NCBI GenBank assembly: GCA_023213395.1
Contig: CM041465.1
Location: 67,897,741 to 67,961,740, forward strand
DNA length: 64,000 bases
Origin: Cycas panzhihuaensis
Lineage: Eukaryota > Cycadophyta
Reading direction: 5' to 3'
Shown: piece by piece, positions 1 through 11,038 of the stretch
Numbering within the stretch: position 1 is the stretch's first letter
Layout: the number at the start of each line of letters is the position of its first letter
Made by a program: the position numbers and the translations under genes
Notes under the pieces: model-generated
Told to the model about the DNA's origin: nothing
The model's input: the letters and a program-made list of their open reading frames with translations, nothing else
Databases searched by the model: none

Positions 1-1037
1 ATAGTTATGGTGAAGGGGTAGTGCCATTGGTATTCCCTTTCACCAGTTGGGGGACGATCCTTGGGATCGAAAGAGATGATGGTTTTATGACTTGAGGCAA
101 CACCCAAGGCGTAAACGGGTACGTCACCCAATCCCAAGGTTTCCAAGAGAAGGGTGTGTTGTCCATGGTAGCTTCTTAGCACATTCGTCATGGACATCCC
201 CGCAGCCATGGTGTGAAGTTCGTTGACAATGGAGAAAGGCTTCCCCTTTGCAGTAGGTTAGGGAAGAGCCCTTCAAAAGTCATAATGAAAAGGGCATACA
301 GGAATAGTCTTGGGAAGTGTGGGGACTTCTAGAGGAGGGACTTCCAGAAGAGGATCAAGATGAGGTGTGGAAGAAGAGGCGTCATTCACCTCTTTAGCTG
401 CTTGAGACCAAGTTAGGGCATATAATAGCATGGTCTTGAGTATTTGAATGACTCTCTTTCCCTTATTCTGGGATCGAGATGGTGAAGGAGTGTGGTAGTT
501 GGGAGAACTGAAAGAAGAAGATAAGTTCCTTACACCCTTTCCTTTAGTTTGTTAAGGGCAGGGGTTTGGGGGCCTATCTCTATTTTGGTTACCCTTTTGT
601 TGGTTGTTGTGATCACATTCCCCATGCTTGGGGAAGGCATCATTATGGACAGGCTGGTCTAGGTTGAGCCTTGATGCCCATTTGGGAGAAGAATCACATT
701 GCGGGGCAGATCAAGAGTGTTAGGCCTAGCATTATAAATCTTCGTGGAAGCATTCCCCATGGATCGAACATCATTTCTTCTCTAAGGAGGAATCGGGATT
801 CCTAGTTTGAGAAGAATGGGTGTTACCACCCTTGGAGGGAGTAGCTTGAGAGGCTTGGTGAACTAGTTTGTGTGAAGTAGGCGATGAAGGAGTTTGGACT
901 TTAAGTTCCTTCATAGTACATTCGAAGGAACGTATAGTAAAAGTAAGAGAGTCTAGGGTTTTCTCCGTTGGGTGAGAAGAAGACCTAGGAGGCTATTGGA
1001 CTTTAGTCTTACAGGGTGGAGGAGGTGCCTCACGTCG

Positions 1038-1640
1038 TTATGAGAGCTTGAGAGGTTTCTTAAGACCTACCCAGATCTCAATGGCCTCAATCGCCAAGCA
1101 CTTAGCTATGGCAGAGTTGCACGTCATTGCCCCCATTTTGAAGACTTCAACGTAGACTTCTAGACGGAGGGTGTTGACAAAGAGATCCCTCTTTAGCTCC
1201 TCATGCAAGGTTACCTTTGTGGAGTGGAGGAGACCATAGAAGCATCTCACAAAGTCATGATTCATCTTATTATGACCTTGTTTGAAAGATAAAAGAGCTT
1301 TCATTCCACTCTCGAATGGATGAGCTACGTCAAAATAGTTGATGAATTCATCCACGAGTTGTTAGAATCAAAGGATAGAATATGATGACAACTGATAGAA
1401 CCACTTAAGAGCATCACCTTAAAGGGAACATGGGAAGAGTTTCATGAGTATGTGATTGTAAGCCCAATAATCAATGAATGCCATAAAAAAACCACAGACA
1501 TCCTCCGTTGGGTCTTGTGACGAGGTCCTATCGAATTTGGGAACCTCGGGAGGGTGAGGTAGTAAGTTGGTTCTTAGTGCCTCAATGGATAGAGGTGTTG
1601 ATTTGTAGTCCATAAAGGGATATGCCCTTGATTGGACCAT
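1038..1640 (-). pseudogene. Broken Tat gag core, second unit
   Basis: The upstream minus-strand piece (1419-1640) and the downstream piece (1038-1355) align with the gag core of the complete unit at 11039-11686. Recognisable stretches are a Phe-Asp-Gly-like pair after a Pro-rich lead, a conserved Trp-Ala-Tyr segment, and a Met-Asp-Glu-Phe start to the second half. Gag would form the structural shell of the retrotransposon particle in the cytoplasm. Stops separate the pieces, so no full protein can be made. Compared with the right-hand unit the amino-acid changes are scattered, as expected of neutral decay. Confidence 0.6.
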
Positions 1641-2983
1641 AAGATCAAAAGAAGGCAGAAGAGGGGGTGGGCAAGGTTACCTAAACCCTCCTTAAGAGAT
1701 TTGGTTTGAAAGGGGATATTGACCTCCTCCTATTTGGTGAGAAGGAGCTAATCCCAAATATGAGGGAATTTGCATAGGAGTGGGTGGGTATAAGGGATCC
1801 ATCCCTCCTTGGAAAAATGCCCCTTATTGGAAAGGAGCTTGTGAAAAGGTGCCTTAGGAGGGGACTTATTCTCCTTGCAAAGGAACAACATGAGGGGTGA
1901 CATAGGAGGATGGAAAAGAGGGGTGTGAAACCAAGTTTTGCCCATATGGTCCACCCGTAGGTGGAGTGACACCATAAGGATGCAAAGGGTCCACCCCATA
2001 AACTGGAAGGGAATTTCTCTTAGAATGCCCCCACGAATGAGAAGTATAACCTAGAGGCACGTAGAGGGAAAGATCCCTAGGTTAATACTAGGAATGTGTG
2101 GGGATGGGCCCCACATAGTTAGAAGTAGGGGCACATGCAGGTCCCCTAAATCTAATGGGTCATGGATATACTATGGTAGGTGAAGGTGTAGTCATTTGAC
2201 TAGAAGGGGACATGCTCATCCCAAGTTGGGAAGAGCACATGCCTTGAGTGATGCCTAAAGAACATGGACCATGGGGAGAGGAAGATGAAGTGAAAGGCAT
2301 GCTCATCATAGGTAAGGGAGTTGAATGAGATGGACAAGGTAAGGTGGATGTAGAGGAAGGAAGCGCAACGCTTCGCAAGATGCTCTCGAACCACTTAGGA
2401 TGCAGTTGGAGGCAAGCGGCTTGGAAGCATTGGCTAAGGGCTTCGACAACATCCATAGGAGGGGTATCCGCTTGATCATAAGAGGTATAAGGGACCTCAT
2501 ATAAGGCAAACCTCACGGGGTGATCCTCATGAGAATCACCACCAGGGTGGTAGAACTCTAGAGGAGAAGAGGCCTCTACTTCATGAGTAGAGAGGTGGCA
2601 AACTTACAGCTATTCTTAGTCACCCAGATAAAGGATAGGGTCCTCACCCTCTTGGGTGGGCCCTTGGAAAGAGGTAGAAGGCTCATGTGACTCGGATGCG
2701 TAGGCATGATATGCCCAATTAAAAAGAAAACCTTCCAGGGTCGAATCAAAATCTGACAAATGAAGGGGGTGATAAGAGAGATCTTCCAACAAAAGGGGAA
2801 GGCCTTGTAAGCGACATGAAAATAATTGCATATAAGTTCTGCCTGGAGGTTAGAAGGAAGAAACAAAGGATAGTAAGATGCAAGTATTGGGGGCCACCTA
2901 ACTAAACTAGGAGATCTACCGCAAAGGAGGTAGCGACAACAGGAAGGGAGATAGGATTAAGGATTAATCCCTTACTAGCAGTT

Positions 2984-3000
2984 CCCTAGTATGATCACCA
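2984..3000 (-). other. Primer-binding site, second Tat A unit
   Basis: On the minus strand this reads TGGTGATCATACTAGGG, the decayed equivalent of 13021-13037. It lies 15 bases beyond the LTR edge, the same spacing as in the other unit. The pattern resembles the tRNA-Arg-type primer site usual in Tat/Ogre elements (TGGCGACTCC...GGGGAC) with several substitutions. Confidence 0.5.
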
Positions 3001-3015
3001 ATGGAATCACACCTA

Positions 3016-6000
3016 TGGGGGGGGTAACCACACTTAGTTAATATCAAACCAACCAATAAAGTGTTTCAGAGCTGAGGATCTATTGGGCAAGTGAAAGAAA
3101 TCACCCACAAAGGGCATCCTACGTTAGAATGCAAGTTTGAGACCCACAAATGGCAAATAAACCCCTTTGAGACAACTCTACCTTGGTTGGGAGTGATAAA
3201 GAGATGAGGGATATCCTCGGTTTCCTAAGTAACCTTAAACGATGGGCCCTCCCACCCTTGGATGGGCGAAGGAAGGAGGAGAGGACAGGCGAGGGAATGA
3301 CTCCTTGCATGAAAAGGGGATATGAGAGAGGTGGTTCTAGGTAGGAAATATGGGTGGTATGCACTCATGAAAGGTTGCGAAGGTGGCCAATCCTACGGGT
3401 GTAGAACCAACTTGAAGCTCACGCTAGGGTGGCCTAGCTACAATAAATAAAATAATGACCAAAGGAAATGGGGAGCCTTGAAAGGGAGATGCCCTTAAGG
3501 TGCTACACCTAATGTGGTCTTAGGAGTGTGAGTTGTTAATGGAAATGTTTTAATACTTTTGCATGTGGGTTGTTATTTAAAGTGTGTATTGATGAGGTTA
3601 TGTATACGATAATGTGTTCTTGTGTGCAACAGAGTTCTTTCAAAAAAATAGAATAATAGCATAAAAACCCACTTGTTCACTCACGCATGCATATCCTCAC
3701 TCTCATTAACTTTCGAGTGTGAAAGGAAAGGAGCTAACGAGGAAGCTATGTGTGATACAGGGCATATGCAAGGGACGCAAGTTCAACTAAACATGTAATA
3801 AATATGATCCTTATCTCATGCACTTTGTCAAACAAGAAAGCAGGCTAACTAAGTGTAAATGACATATGTAAATTCCCTTTTTTTTCTTTTCCTTTAAGTG
3901 ATATATGGGGGCGAAGGAAGGGAAGCAAGAGAAAGAGGACTAGAGGGAAGCGGAAGGTGTACCTGGGAACTAGGCGATCGAAGGAGTGCTACCCCTTATT
4001 GTATTCACTTTCCTCGTGCTACTCCCAACCGTGGATAGCATGACGGAGTGGTGCCGGTGAAGGAGGATAGGGGCTTCCTTACCTTCCCCAAATTCAAATG
4101 GAAACGGAAGAGAAAGGAAGAGTTGTAATAAGAATACTCAAAAGAAATAGCGATCAGAAAGGCAGGAATGTACATGGATTAGAATGTCCTTCTTCTTCTT
4201 CACGCGTAGCAAGAAGGAAACCTGCAACCAAGCAACGTTTGCCCTTTTCCATGAGGTAGCAAGAACACAAGGGATATATATGTAATATATAGAATAATAT
4301 GATGCAAACTATCTAAGTCAAAGAAACATTTACAACACAAGACTAGCTCTCAACTCCTTTTTATGCTAACTTGCGAATAATATGAAAAAGGGGCTTAGAG
4401 GAGAAAGGATACGATTAGCCTTGAAATGGCTAACCCTTCCAGATCTATGATACTCCATGTTGTCCAAGTACCAAAGTGGCCAAGCAAGGCAAATGTAACA
4501 AAACCTTGAGATGTAAACAGTAGGTTACGGGTGAGATTGTGTGTGTTGTCAATGTTGCCAAAGCTGTAAAGTGTAACTTTTGCAACCTTAAACTAGCCTA
4601 ACACTAAGTGACGGGTAGGGTATAGTTTGGAGTTGTAATCCTACTCATGTAAGGTTTGCAAAGCTAAGAGCAAGCATAGCAATGGGCTGCATATGCTGCT
4701 ACTAGCAGTAACCTCTCTTCCAATAGCTCTTTGAAAGCCCAAGGGAAGCACAGAGGAGGAGAGGTAGGGAGAGAAGGGGGTTTCCCTTGAGGAGAAGGCT
4801 CATTGGGTACGGAACCCACCTTTACTCCTTTCACTCTTCTTTGAAGCCTCTTCCTCGCTACCTCTTTAGAGAAACTAGGGAAGAGCTAGAAGGAAATAAT
4901 GAGCAAACGAGAAAGGGAATATTTACCTATCGTTTACAATAAAAAAAACAAAAAAAACTGGAGAAAGAAGGTGTTGTAGGAAGTATACAAATGACCTTGA
5001 AATATTTGAAAGGGGTAAAGTAAAATAAAAAGTGATGAGTACCTGCTATGGGTAGATCAAGGGCAGATCTACCTAAAAATAAGAGAGGAATACCAACCTT
5101 GTGGGATTTACAGGTGAAACCCCAAAGGAGCAGCAAACTGGAGACAAAACTAGAATAAGATAGGAGATTTGTGCTTGGCGGTGTACTTAGAGTGCGTCTT
5201 TCCTTTCATTAATTATGTTGTAGACCTGCTATTACAGATCTGGAGCTAAAAAGGATTGGTATCAGGCTAAGAAGTTGATGTGTCAGACCTGTATTATTGT
5301 AGGGTATTTCTATGGAAAAATCCCAAGCGTGAGTGAGAGATAGAGTTTGAGAGAGTGGAAGAGGAAGAAATGAAGGCATTTTTGGGTTTTTAAACCCAAC
5401 CCTAGCTCAACTAAGCGATCAGGATTTAGCTTGGGCCAAAAATAAGTCTTTGCCACATGGTAATTTCACAATAAATGCGAAATTAACCATGGAATTTTTT
5501 TTTTTTAAATATATGGTAGTCGCCCCGTGGTAAACTCTACAGTACCATAAAGTTTACAGCGGTACCACGATTTTTATCGCAGTATAGCAAAGAAATAACA
5601 AAAGGAAGTTTCGAAGCTCTAGAAAAAGGGAGATGCTTCAGGCTTAAGGGGCATGACACTCTGTCCAAGTGGTAGGAGACAGTCATGGGACCTAAGAAAC
5701 CTATGATAGACGAAATATCAAAGGCGAGAAGCTCCCAAAAAGTTAATAAGTAAAAAGATGCCAACCATGCATAGGCGAGGTGCTAGGGGTCGAGTTATAT
5801 TAATGGGTGATGTGATCAGGCTATGGAAGCTAATTGGTACTTGGGGACAACGCAAAGATGTGGAGGAAGGTTGTGGAGTGCCATGGGATGCATATCCCTA
5901 AATTGTCATAGGCTAAAGTTGTGTAATGCAACATGATCAAGTAGCGGATGCATAATGATCACTCAATGAACCAAACAGTCATGTAATGAAAATGAAATGC

Positions 6001-6102
6001 TTCAATCCACCTCTAGTAGAACTAATGAAGGTAAGGGATAAAAGCATACCTGCACTTACCTGAGTCGACCCATCCACACCCATTCCCGGTAGCTAGGAAA
6101 CA
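3016..6102 (-). repeat. Tat A LTR shared by two units (3' LTR of the complete unit)
   Basis: This LTR of about 3.09 kb matches 13053-16158 along its whole length, with roughly nine of ten bases identical where I compared them. On the minus strand it begins TGTTTCC (6102 leftward) and ends in a run of C followed by CA (3016), giving TG...CA ends. A purine tract lies immediately upstream at 6103-6112, and a primer-binding site lies downstream at 2984-3000. So the one LTR acts as 3' LTR for the unit on its right and as 5' LTR for the partial unit on its left. A TATA-like A/T tract sits near 4276-4300. Short open frames inside it are unrelated to known proteins. Confidence 0.88.
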
Positions 6103-6112
6103 CTGCCCCCTT
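6103..6112 (-). other. Polypurine tract of Tat A
   Basis: The minus strand reads AAGGGGGCAG directly against the LTR start TGTTTCC. This is where plus-strand DNA synthesis would be primed and it fixes the LTR boundary at 6102. Confidence 0.75.
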
Positions 6113-6599
6113 AGCAATAGAGCCTCGTTATTCGAAAGTGTAATATGATGGTGAATGCTGGCAATAAAATGTTAGTAATACACACACAAAGCACTAATGA
6201 TAAGATCCAAGGATAATGGCGAGTGCCATGGCAGAACACATGGGTGCAATGATGAGGAAGAGACGACATAGGGACTGCCTATGCATTGCCTTAAGGTCAA
6301 CAGGTAGAAAAATGGATGAGAGGGGATGCTCCCTAGTCGCATGAATGCAAAGCAACTAATGGTTATAATCATGACTTTAGTCAAACAAATATTGTAAAAG
6401 AGGTGTTACGGACATAGAAGGACTACAGTGATGAGGGTTCCATACTAAGAGCGACACAGATGGTAGGGTGAAGAAAGGAACCTAGCGGTTGCCATAGTTT
6501 AACCTCATTAGCAGCCAGTTTTTAGAGGTGTAAACGGGTCACAACACTGGAAAGGAATTATCTAAAACTTGGGTTCCTAGTCGACCGGACAAGTTTCTC

Positions 6600-7122
6600 A
6601 AGGGGGGTCATCGAGGAGAGGGAGGCGATGCTCAAGGATGAGACGAATAAGGCCATCTACCTTAGCGTTGCGATCCTAAGGGATATGTCAGATATCAATA
6701 GAAGGGAAATGAAATAAAAGGGAACTAGCGATTGAGACGAGAGCCCTTAGATATGGGCAACGCACCTAGTAGACCATGGTGAGGTGAGACACTACAACCT
6801 GAGAGTCGCAAAGGAGGAGGATGGGTCTGTGATGGAAGTAGAACGCACTGGTGAGGGCTTCAATAATGGTTGTGTATTCAACTTCATTATTCGTGGCTTT
6901 ATGAAGGAATACCTCAGAATGCATATAGTCGTATCCGAAGGGGTCACAGAGGATCCACGTAGTAGTGGAAGGACCTAGGTTACCATGACTTCTACCATCG
7001 GTGAAGATGAGCAAAGCCATGGTAGAAGGGATAGAAATCTCAATAAGGTAAATGACAAAAAGGTGACGGCAGGGTTGACGAGTGAAAAAAAGACTCAACA
7101 GGGTAAAATAGCCACAAGGCAC
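6600..7122 (-). pseudogene. Tat-type additional RNase H (aRNH) fragment
   Basis: The readable frame 6766-7122 carries the first acidic motif as Thr-Asp-Gly-Arg followed by His-Gly-Asn-Leu-Gly-Pro, the helix motif TNNEVEYTTIIEAL, and Cys-Asp-Ser-Gln-Val-Val, the second Asp site. These are the landmark residues of the extra, plant/archaeal-like RNase H carried by Tat/Ogre elements. The reading continues past a stop to about 6600 with His-Ile-Pro and an Ala/Val-Asp-Gly pair that stands in for the terminal Asp. The enzyme would remove RNA from RNA:DNA hybrids during reverse transcription. Stops and the lack of a start make it a pseudogene. No integrase follows, although that is its usual neighbour. 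Confidence 0.75.
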
Positions 7123-7126
7123 TCAG

Positions 7127-8400
7127 TTAATTATGAATGAAGGTCATAAGAGGCAGGAGGACCCAAGGAAGAGGCTTATCGAGGATGAAGAGACCGACCC
7201 GACGGACAGGAAAGAGACGGCGACAAAGAGGCCCCTTTAGGATCCCAGAGGTCACTAGAGGGAGCATAGCGTAGTCCCAAATGGGGGAGGTGCTTCCTTT
7301 GGGAGCCCTAAAGGCTCGAATAGGCAGCAGAACTAGGTTCAAGATGATGAAATGAGCCAAATGAGTATAAACACGGGCATGCTTTGGGATGGTACAAAAA
7401 TTGAGATAACAAGGATCTGTGAAAGACTGAAGGGGTCATCATAAATACACCTAAGAGGCAAAAAAGGAGGCCATGGAGGCAAAACAGGGGACAAACCTAA
7501 AAGACAAAGGTAATATGGGGAAAGAGATGGTCCTAAGGTATGTCATAGCAGAAAAAAAGGAGGAGGTGTCCATTGGGGCCCTCGCCTATATAAGGAAAAC
7601 AAAGTGAAAATGGGATTCATTTTCACGGGCTCGCGATCGATCTAGAGCCCTTTCCCTTATGCAGTAGAGTGCTACCCAACTTTAGAGGCACACAGAGACA
7701 GATTAGGCCGTTGGATCGAGGTGAGAAAATAGTCATTAGGACCGGGGTGACAAGATAGTCGTAGTGAGATCGAATCCAATGAGTGGATTGCCCCCTACCT
7801 ATTGTATTTTTTCACTTGAATATAATATATTTTAATACTTTTCTATAGTAGTTTTGAGCCCCTTAAGGGTGAATTGGGACCCTCTGGAGCCCAATTTAGG
7901 CCCAGAGAGGGGTAGGACCAAGGTATTAGGTAGCCCTAGTCCTAGTGGGCCTGAGTGTAGCTCACTTGGGCAAAAATTTTGGGGTTTTTTGGGCGTTAAT
8001 CCCCCCTTTTTTCGGGGGTATGGGTGGCCCTGCGGTAAAATATGCAGTGCTATAGAGTTTGTCATGGGGCTACCTAGAGCACGCTAAAGTGTCAGCGAGG
8101 CTCTAGTCAAACTCTATAGTACCATAAAGTTTGACATGGGGCAGGCAGACCTTATGGAAAAAGAAAGGAGAGAGGCTTGGAAAGGTGCCAAATTTAGACC
8201 CGAAGAGGGGAAGAGGCAACCTAAGGGAAAGTAGCCAGATGTAGAGGTGTTCTGACTAATTGTTAGGTGTTTTGCAGACTATTATCATAGTAGATAATTG
8301 CGAAAATATAGAGATCACCATGATGAGCTTTCTTGAGATAATGACTCAAGGTGACAGATGGATCTTAGGGAGTTATGGACTATTGAAGGCTGTCTTGTGA
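7127..8400 (-). other. Degenerate stretch where the rest of RT/RNase H would lie
   Basis: Between the reverse transcriptase fragment and the extra RNase H I find no palm motif, no connection domain and no classical RNase H that I can defend. Open frames at 7127-7360 and 7832-8065 do not resemble known domains. The stretch holds a nested inverted repeat (8050-8119) and a sequence also found in the LTRs. It may be replaced or non-coding filler inside a non-autonomous element. Confidence 0.5.
8050..8119. repeat. Nested inverted repeat able to fold as a 70-base hairpin
   Basis: The outer arms CTATAGAGTTTG (8050-8061) and CAAACTCTATAG (8108-8119) are perfect 12-base complements. Inside them CTAGAGC (8074-8080) pairs with GCTCTAG (8100-8106), and CGCT (8082-8085) with AGCG (8094-8097). 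It lies in the Tat A internal region, outside recognisable coding sequence. Confidence 0.7.
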
Positions 8401-8417
8401 TGGTCCTCGAGAGAAAT

Positions 8418-9353
8418 TTAGATTTGGTTATAGCCTAAGAAGCCATCCATTAGGGACATGACTTCAAAACCATCGATTCGATCAATGATTTGATCGATAA
8501 AGGGGAGAGGGAAGTTATTCTTAGGACATGCATTGTTGATGTTATGAAAATCAACGCATATCCTAAATGTCCTATTCTTTTTAGCAATAAGGATAATATT
8601 AGACACCCACTTGGAGTAGTCGATAGAAGTGATTAACCCCATATTTAGGAGTTTTTCCATTTCCATCTTCACAGTAGCCAAAAGTCTTGGGTGAAAAGGG
8701 TGCTGGTTTTGATGCACAGGGTGAGCACCCGGGATGGTGGTAAGGTTATGGATAATGATAAAAGGGTCTATTCCCTTCATATTAGAATAGTCCCACGTAA
8801 AGACATATCAGAATTCCTAGAATAGGAGAGTGTATTCCTTCATTTCATTAGGAGAGCATTCTGCTCCTACCTTCATGACCTTACCCAGGGCAAGGACTAT
8901 GTCCTTGGTTGCCCCCATGCACATGGCACTCCCTTCCTCAAAATGAAGGGGTGCCTGGTCAATAGGAGGGGGTGGAATAAGAGATGGATTTGTGTTGACG
9001 AGAGATGACCCAATAGCTAGGACCTTCTCGTAACCAAGCCTATGGTGACTAGGAGGGAAGTTGGGTATGGAGCCCACCAAATACTTGAGAAAAGCCTCAT
9101 CATCCTCAAAATAATCCATCCCATGGATGACCACGCTTCGAGAAGATAAAGAGCGAGGAGTAAAAGGAGTGACAGGACCGTAGCAGTTGACCCACCACTC
9201 GATATACTCAAGGGACTCTTTGGAAGAGTCAGAGGGAGGCCTCTTATGAGGAGTGACAAGAGGTTCCCTCGCTTCATCACCTACGAAAGGTGATGAAGTA
9301 GAAAGTAAAGTGACATGAGAAATAGCATGATTAACAGGAATAATAACATGCAA
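8418..9353 (-). pseudogene. Tat A protease-RT linker and N-terminal reverse transcriptase
   Basis: The frame 9353-8817 and the frame 8780-8418 are in phase, separated only by in-frame stops. The first part is a Pro/Ser-rich and acidic linker. The second part is the front of a gypsy reverse transcriptase: a His-Gln-Asn-Gln region, Trp-Val-Ser-Asn with Ala-Lys-Lys, the motif RICVDFHNINNACPKNNFPL, and MDGFLGYNQI, which contains the first catalytic Asp of the palm. The enzyme would copy element RNA into DNA in the particle. Reading stops at 8418, before the YxDD box. Upstream is the protease and downstream the hairpin region, consistent with the usual pol order. Confidence 0.8.
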
Positions 9354-9395
9354 CCCAAGGGAAAAGCAAGTCTCTTTAATGGAAGGGATTTCAAG

Positions 9396-9718
9396 TCAGG
9401 ACCTAAAATGAAGGGAGTGCCCCCTACTCGTGCTTAGGAGGGATATGGGATGAGGAAGGTCATCATCGTCACTGTCAAACTCATCGTCGCTAAGCATGGT
9501 GAGATACCCATAGCTCCCCACACAAATAGGGGTGAAGTGTATAAGGTTGGAGGAAGAAGAGGAAGGGCCTTCTTCCAAAGGGGATGAATCAAGGATGTCA
9601 ATGAAATAAGTAGAAGCATGGACAGAAGGACCCTTGTTGCCCTTTGCCTAATTGCAAACCACTTGATGAGGTTGACAAGTTGTTTGGTGGGAGGGGGCTC
9701 CTGGGAGACAACTCTCAT
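9396..9718 (-). pseudogene. Acidic/serine-rich pol linker of Tat A
   Basis: Two overlapping minus-strand frames (9434-9718 and 9396-9578) bridge the protease and the reverse transcriptase linker. One contains a run of Asp residues with Ser, the other a Pro-rich start. I recognise no domain. They most likely represent a single disordered spacer broken by a frameshift. Confidence 0.4.
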
Positions 9719-9742
9719 TTTCCCCTCATGGACAAATTTAAG

Positions 9743-10033
9743 TTATCCCCATCGGGACGAGCACACGACTCCCATTTGGTCAAGCCATGGGCATCCTAAT
9801 AAGATATTGTAATCGATGTCCATGTCAAGGACTACAATGTCAGTAAGGACAGTCTTTTCCTCAAGAGTAAGAGGGATAAATATCGATCCCAAGGGTGTTT
9901 TTCTGCTACCATCGTAGCATTGACACCGCCATACAATCGGTTCGAGGGTTGGAATGCCAAGTTCTTGCATAACGTGCAAAGACATGGCATTAACGGAAGA
10001 ACCATTGTCTACAATAGTTCTTCAAAGAGTGCA
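9743..10033 (-). pseudogene. Tat A retropepsin (aspartic protease)
   Basis: Starting just upstream of the Met at 9985, the minus strand encodes Val-Asp-Asn-Gly-Ser-Ser (near 10007-10024), the position of the Asp-Ser/Gly-Gly active site, followed by Asn-Ala-Met and LGIPTLEP. Further on come Tyr-Asp-Gly-Ser, a Leu-Asp-Met-Asp-Ile strand, and the flap-side landmark YNILLGCPWL. This order is typical of the Tat-branch protease that matures the polyprotein. The middle active-site residue is Asn where Ser or Gly is usual. It follows gag in phase with pol order and is one of the best preserved domains here. Confidence 0.75.
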
Positions 10034-10671
10034 ATCAGGTGTGTCAATAGTTATGGTGAAGGGGTAGTGCCATTGGCATTCCCTTTCACCAATTTGGGGA
10101 AGATCCTTGGGATCGAAAGAGATGATAGGTTCATGACTTGAGGCGACGCCCAAGGCATAAATGGGCATGTCACCCAATCCCAAGGTTTCTAAGAGAAGGG
10201 TGTGTTCTTCAAGGCAGCTTCTTAGTACATCCATCATGGACATCCCCGTAGCCATGGTGTGAAGTTCATCGATAATGGATAAAGGCTTCCTCTTTGCAGT
10301 AGGTTGGGGAAGAGCACTTTGAAAGTCATAACGAATAGGGAACTGGGGAATAGTCTTGGGAAGTATGGGAACTTCTAAAGGAGGGACTTTCATAAGAGCA
10401 TCAAGATAAGGTGTGGAAGAAGAGGCACCATTCGCCTCTTTAGTTACTTGAGACTGAGTTAGGGCATATAATGGCATGGTCTCGAGTATTTGAATGACTC
10501 TCTTTCCTTTATTCTGGGATTGAGATGGTGAAGGAGTGTGGCAGTCGGGAGAACCAAAAGAAGAGGATAAGTTCCTTGCACCATTTCCTTTAATTTATGA
10601 AGGGCAAAGGTTTGGGGACCTTTCTCTATTTTGGTTACCCTTTTGTTGGTTATTGCAATCACATTCCCCAT
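10022..10671 (-). pseudogene. C-terminal gag / gag-protease junction of Tat A
   Basis: The frame 10022-10477 (151 residues) begins Met-Pro-Leu-Tyr-Ala-Leu and runs straight into the protease reading. It has a Pro-rich strand, a Lys-Arg-Lys patch, then a helical Met-Ala-Thr-Gly-Met-Ser segment and an acidic Glu-Glu-His turn. An overlapping piece at 10459-10671 supplies sequence upstream in another frame. I do not see a CCHC zinc knuckle. The same region exists at 1-630 in the second unit. It is probably the gag C-terminal tail and spacer ahead of the protease. Confidence 0.5.
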
Positions 10672-11038
10672 GTTTGGGAAATAAATCCTTATGGACAGGT
10701 TGGTCTAGGTTGGGCCTTGACTCCTGTTTAGGAGAAGAATCACATTATGGGGCAGCTCTAGTATGTTAGGCCCAGCATTGTGAATCTTCATGGAAGCATT
10801 CCCCATGGATGGAACACCATTTCTTCTCTAGGGAGGGACCGAGCTTCCTTGTTTGAGAAGATTGGGTATTACCACCCTTGGAGGGAGTGGCTTAACAGGC
10901 TTGGTGAACTGGTTTGTGTGAAGTAGGCGATGAAGGAGTTTGGACTTTATGTTCCTTCATGGTACATTCCAAGGAACGTATAGCGGAAGTAAAAGGGTCT
11001 AGGGTCTTCTCCATCGGGTGAGAAGAAGACCTAGGAGG

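Larger units (their letters stand above)
1..3015 (-). mobile_element. Partial internal region of a second Tat A unit (leader, gag)
   Basis: This stretch repeats 10047-13052 nearly base for base, with scattered substitutions and small indels (offset close to 10,046 throughout). It holds the primer-binding site side, leader and gag of a minus-strand Tat-type Ty3/gypsy element and is cut by the left window edge just before the protease. Gag-like pieces read on the minus strand at 1419-1640 and 1038-1355, matching 11408-11686 and 11039-11401 of the other unit, and both are broken by stops. It shares the LTR at 3016-6102 with the complete unit on its right, so it is joined in tandem and not an independent insertion with its own 5' LTR. 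The layout is seen directly; family assignment rests on the other unit. Confidence 0.85.

Noticed and set aside
7854-8087. Overlapping 77-residue frames on both strands at 7832-8087
   Set aside because: Gly/Pro-rich readings of a G/C-run-rich stretch; no domain on either strand.
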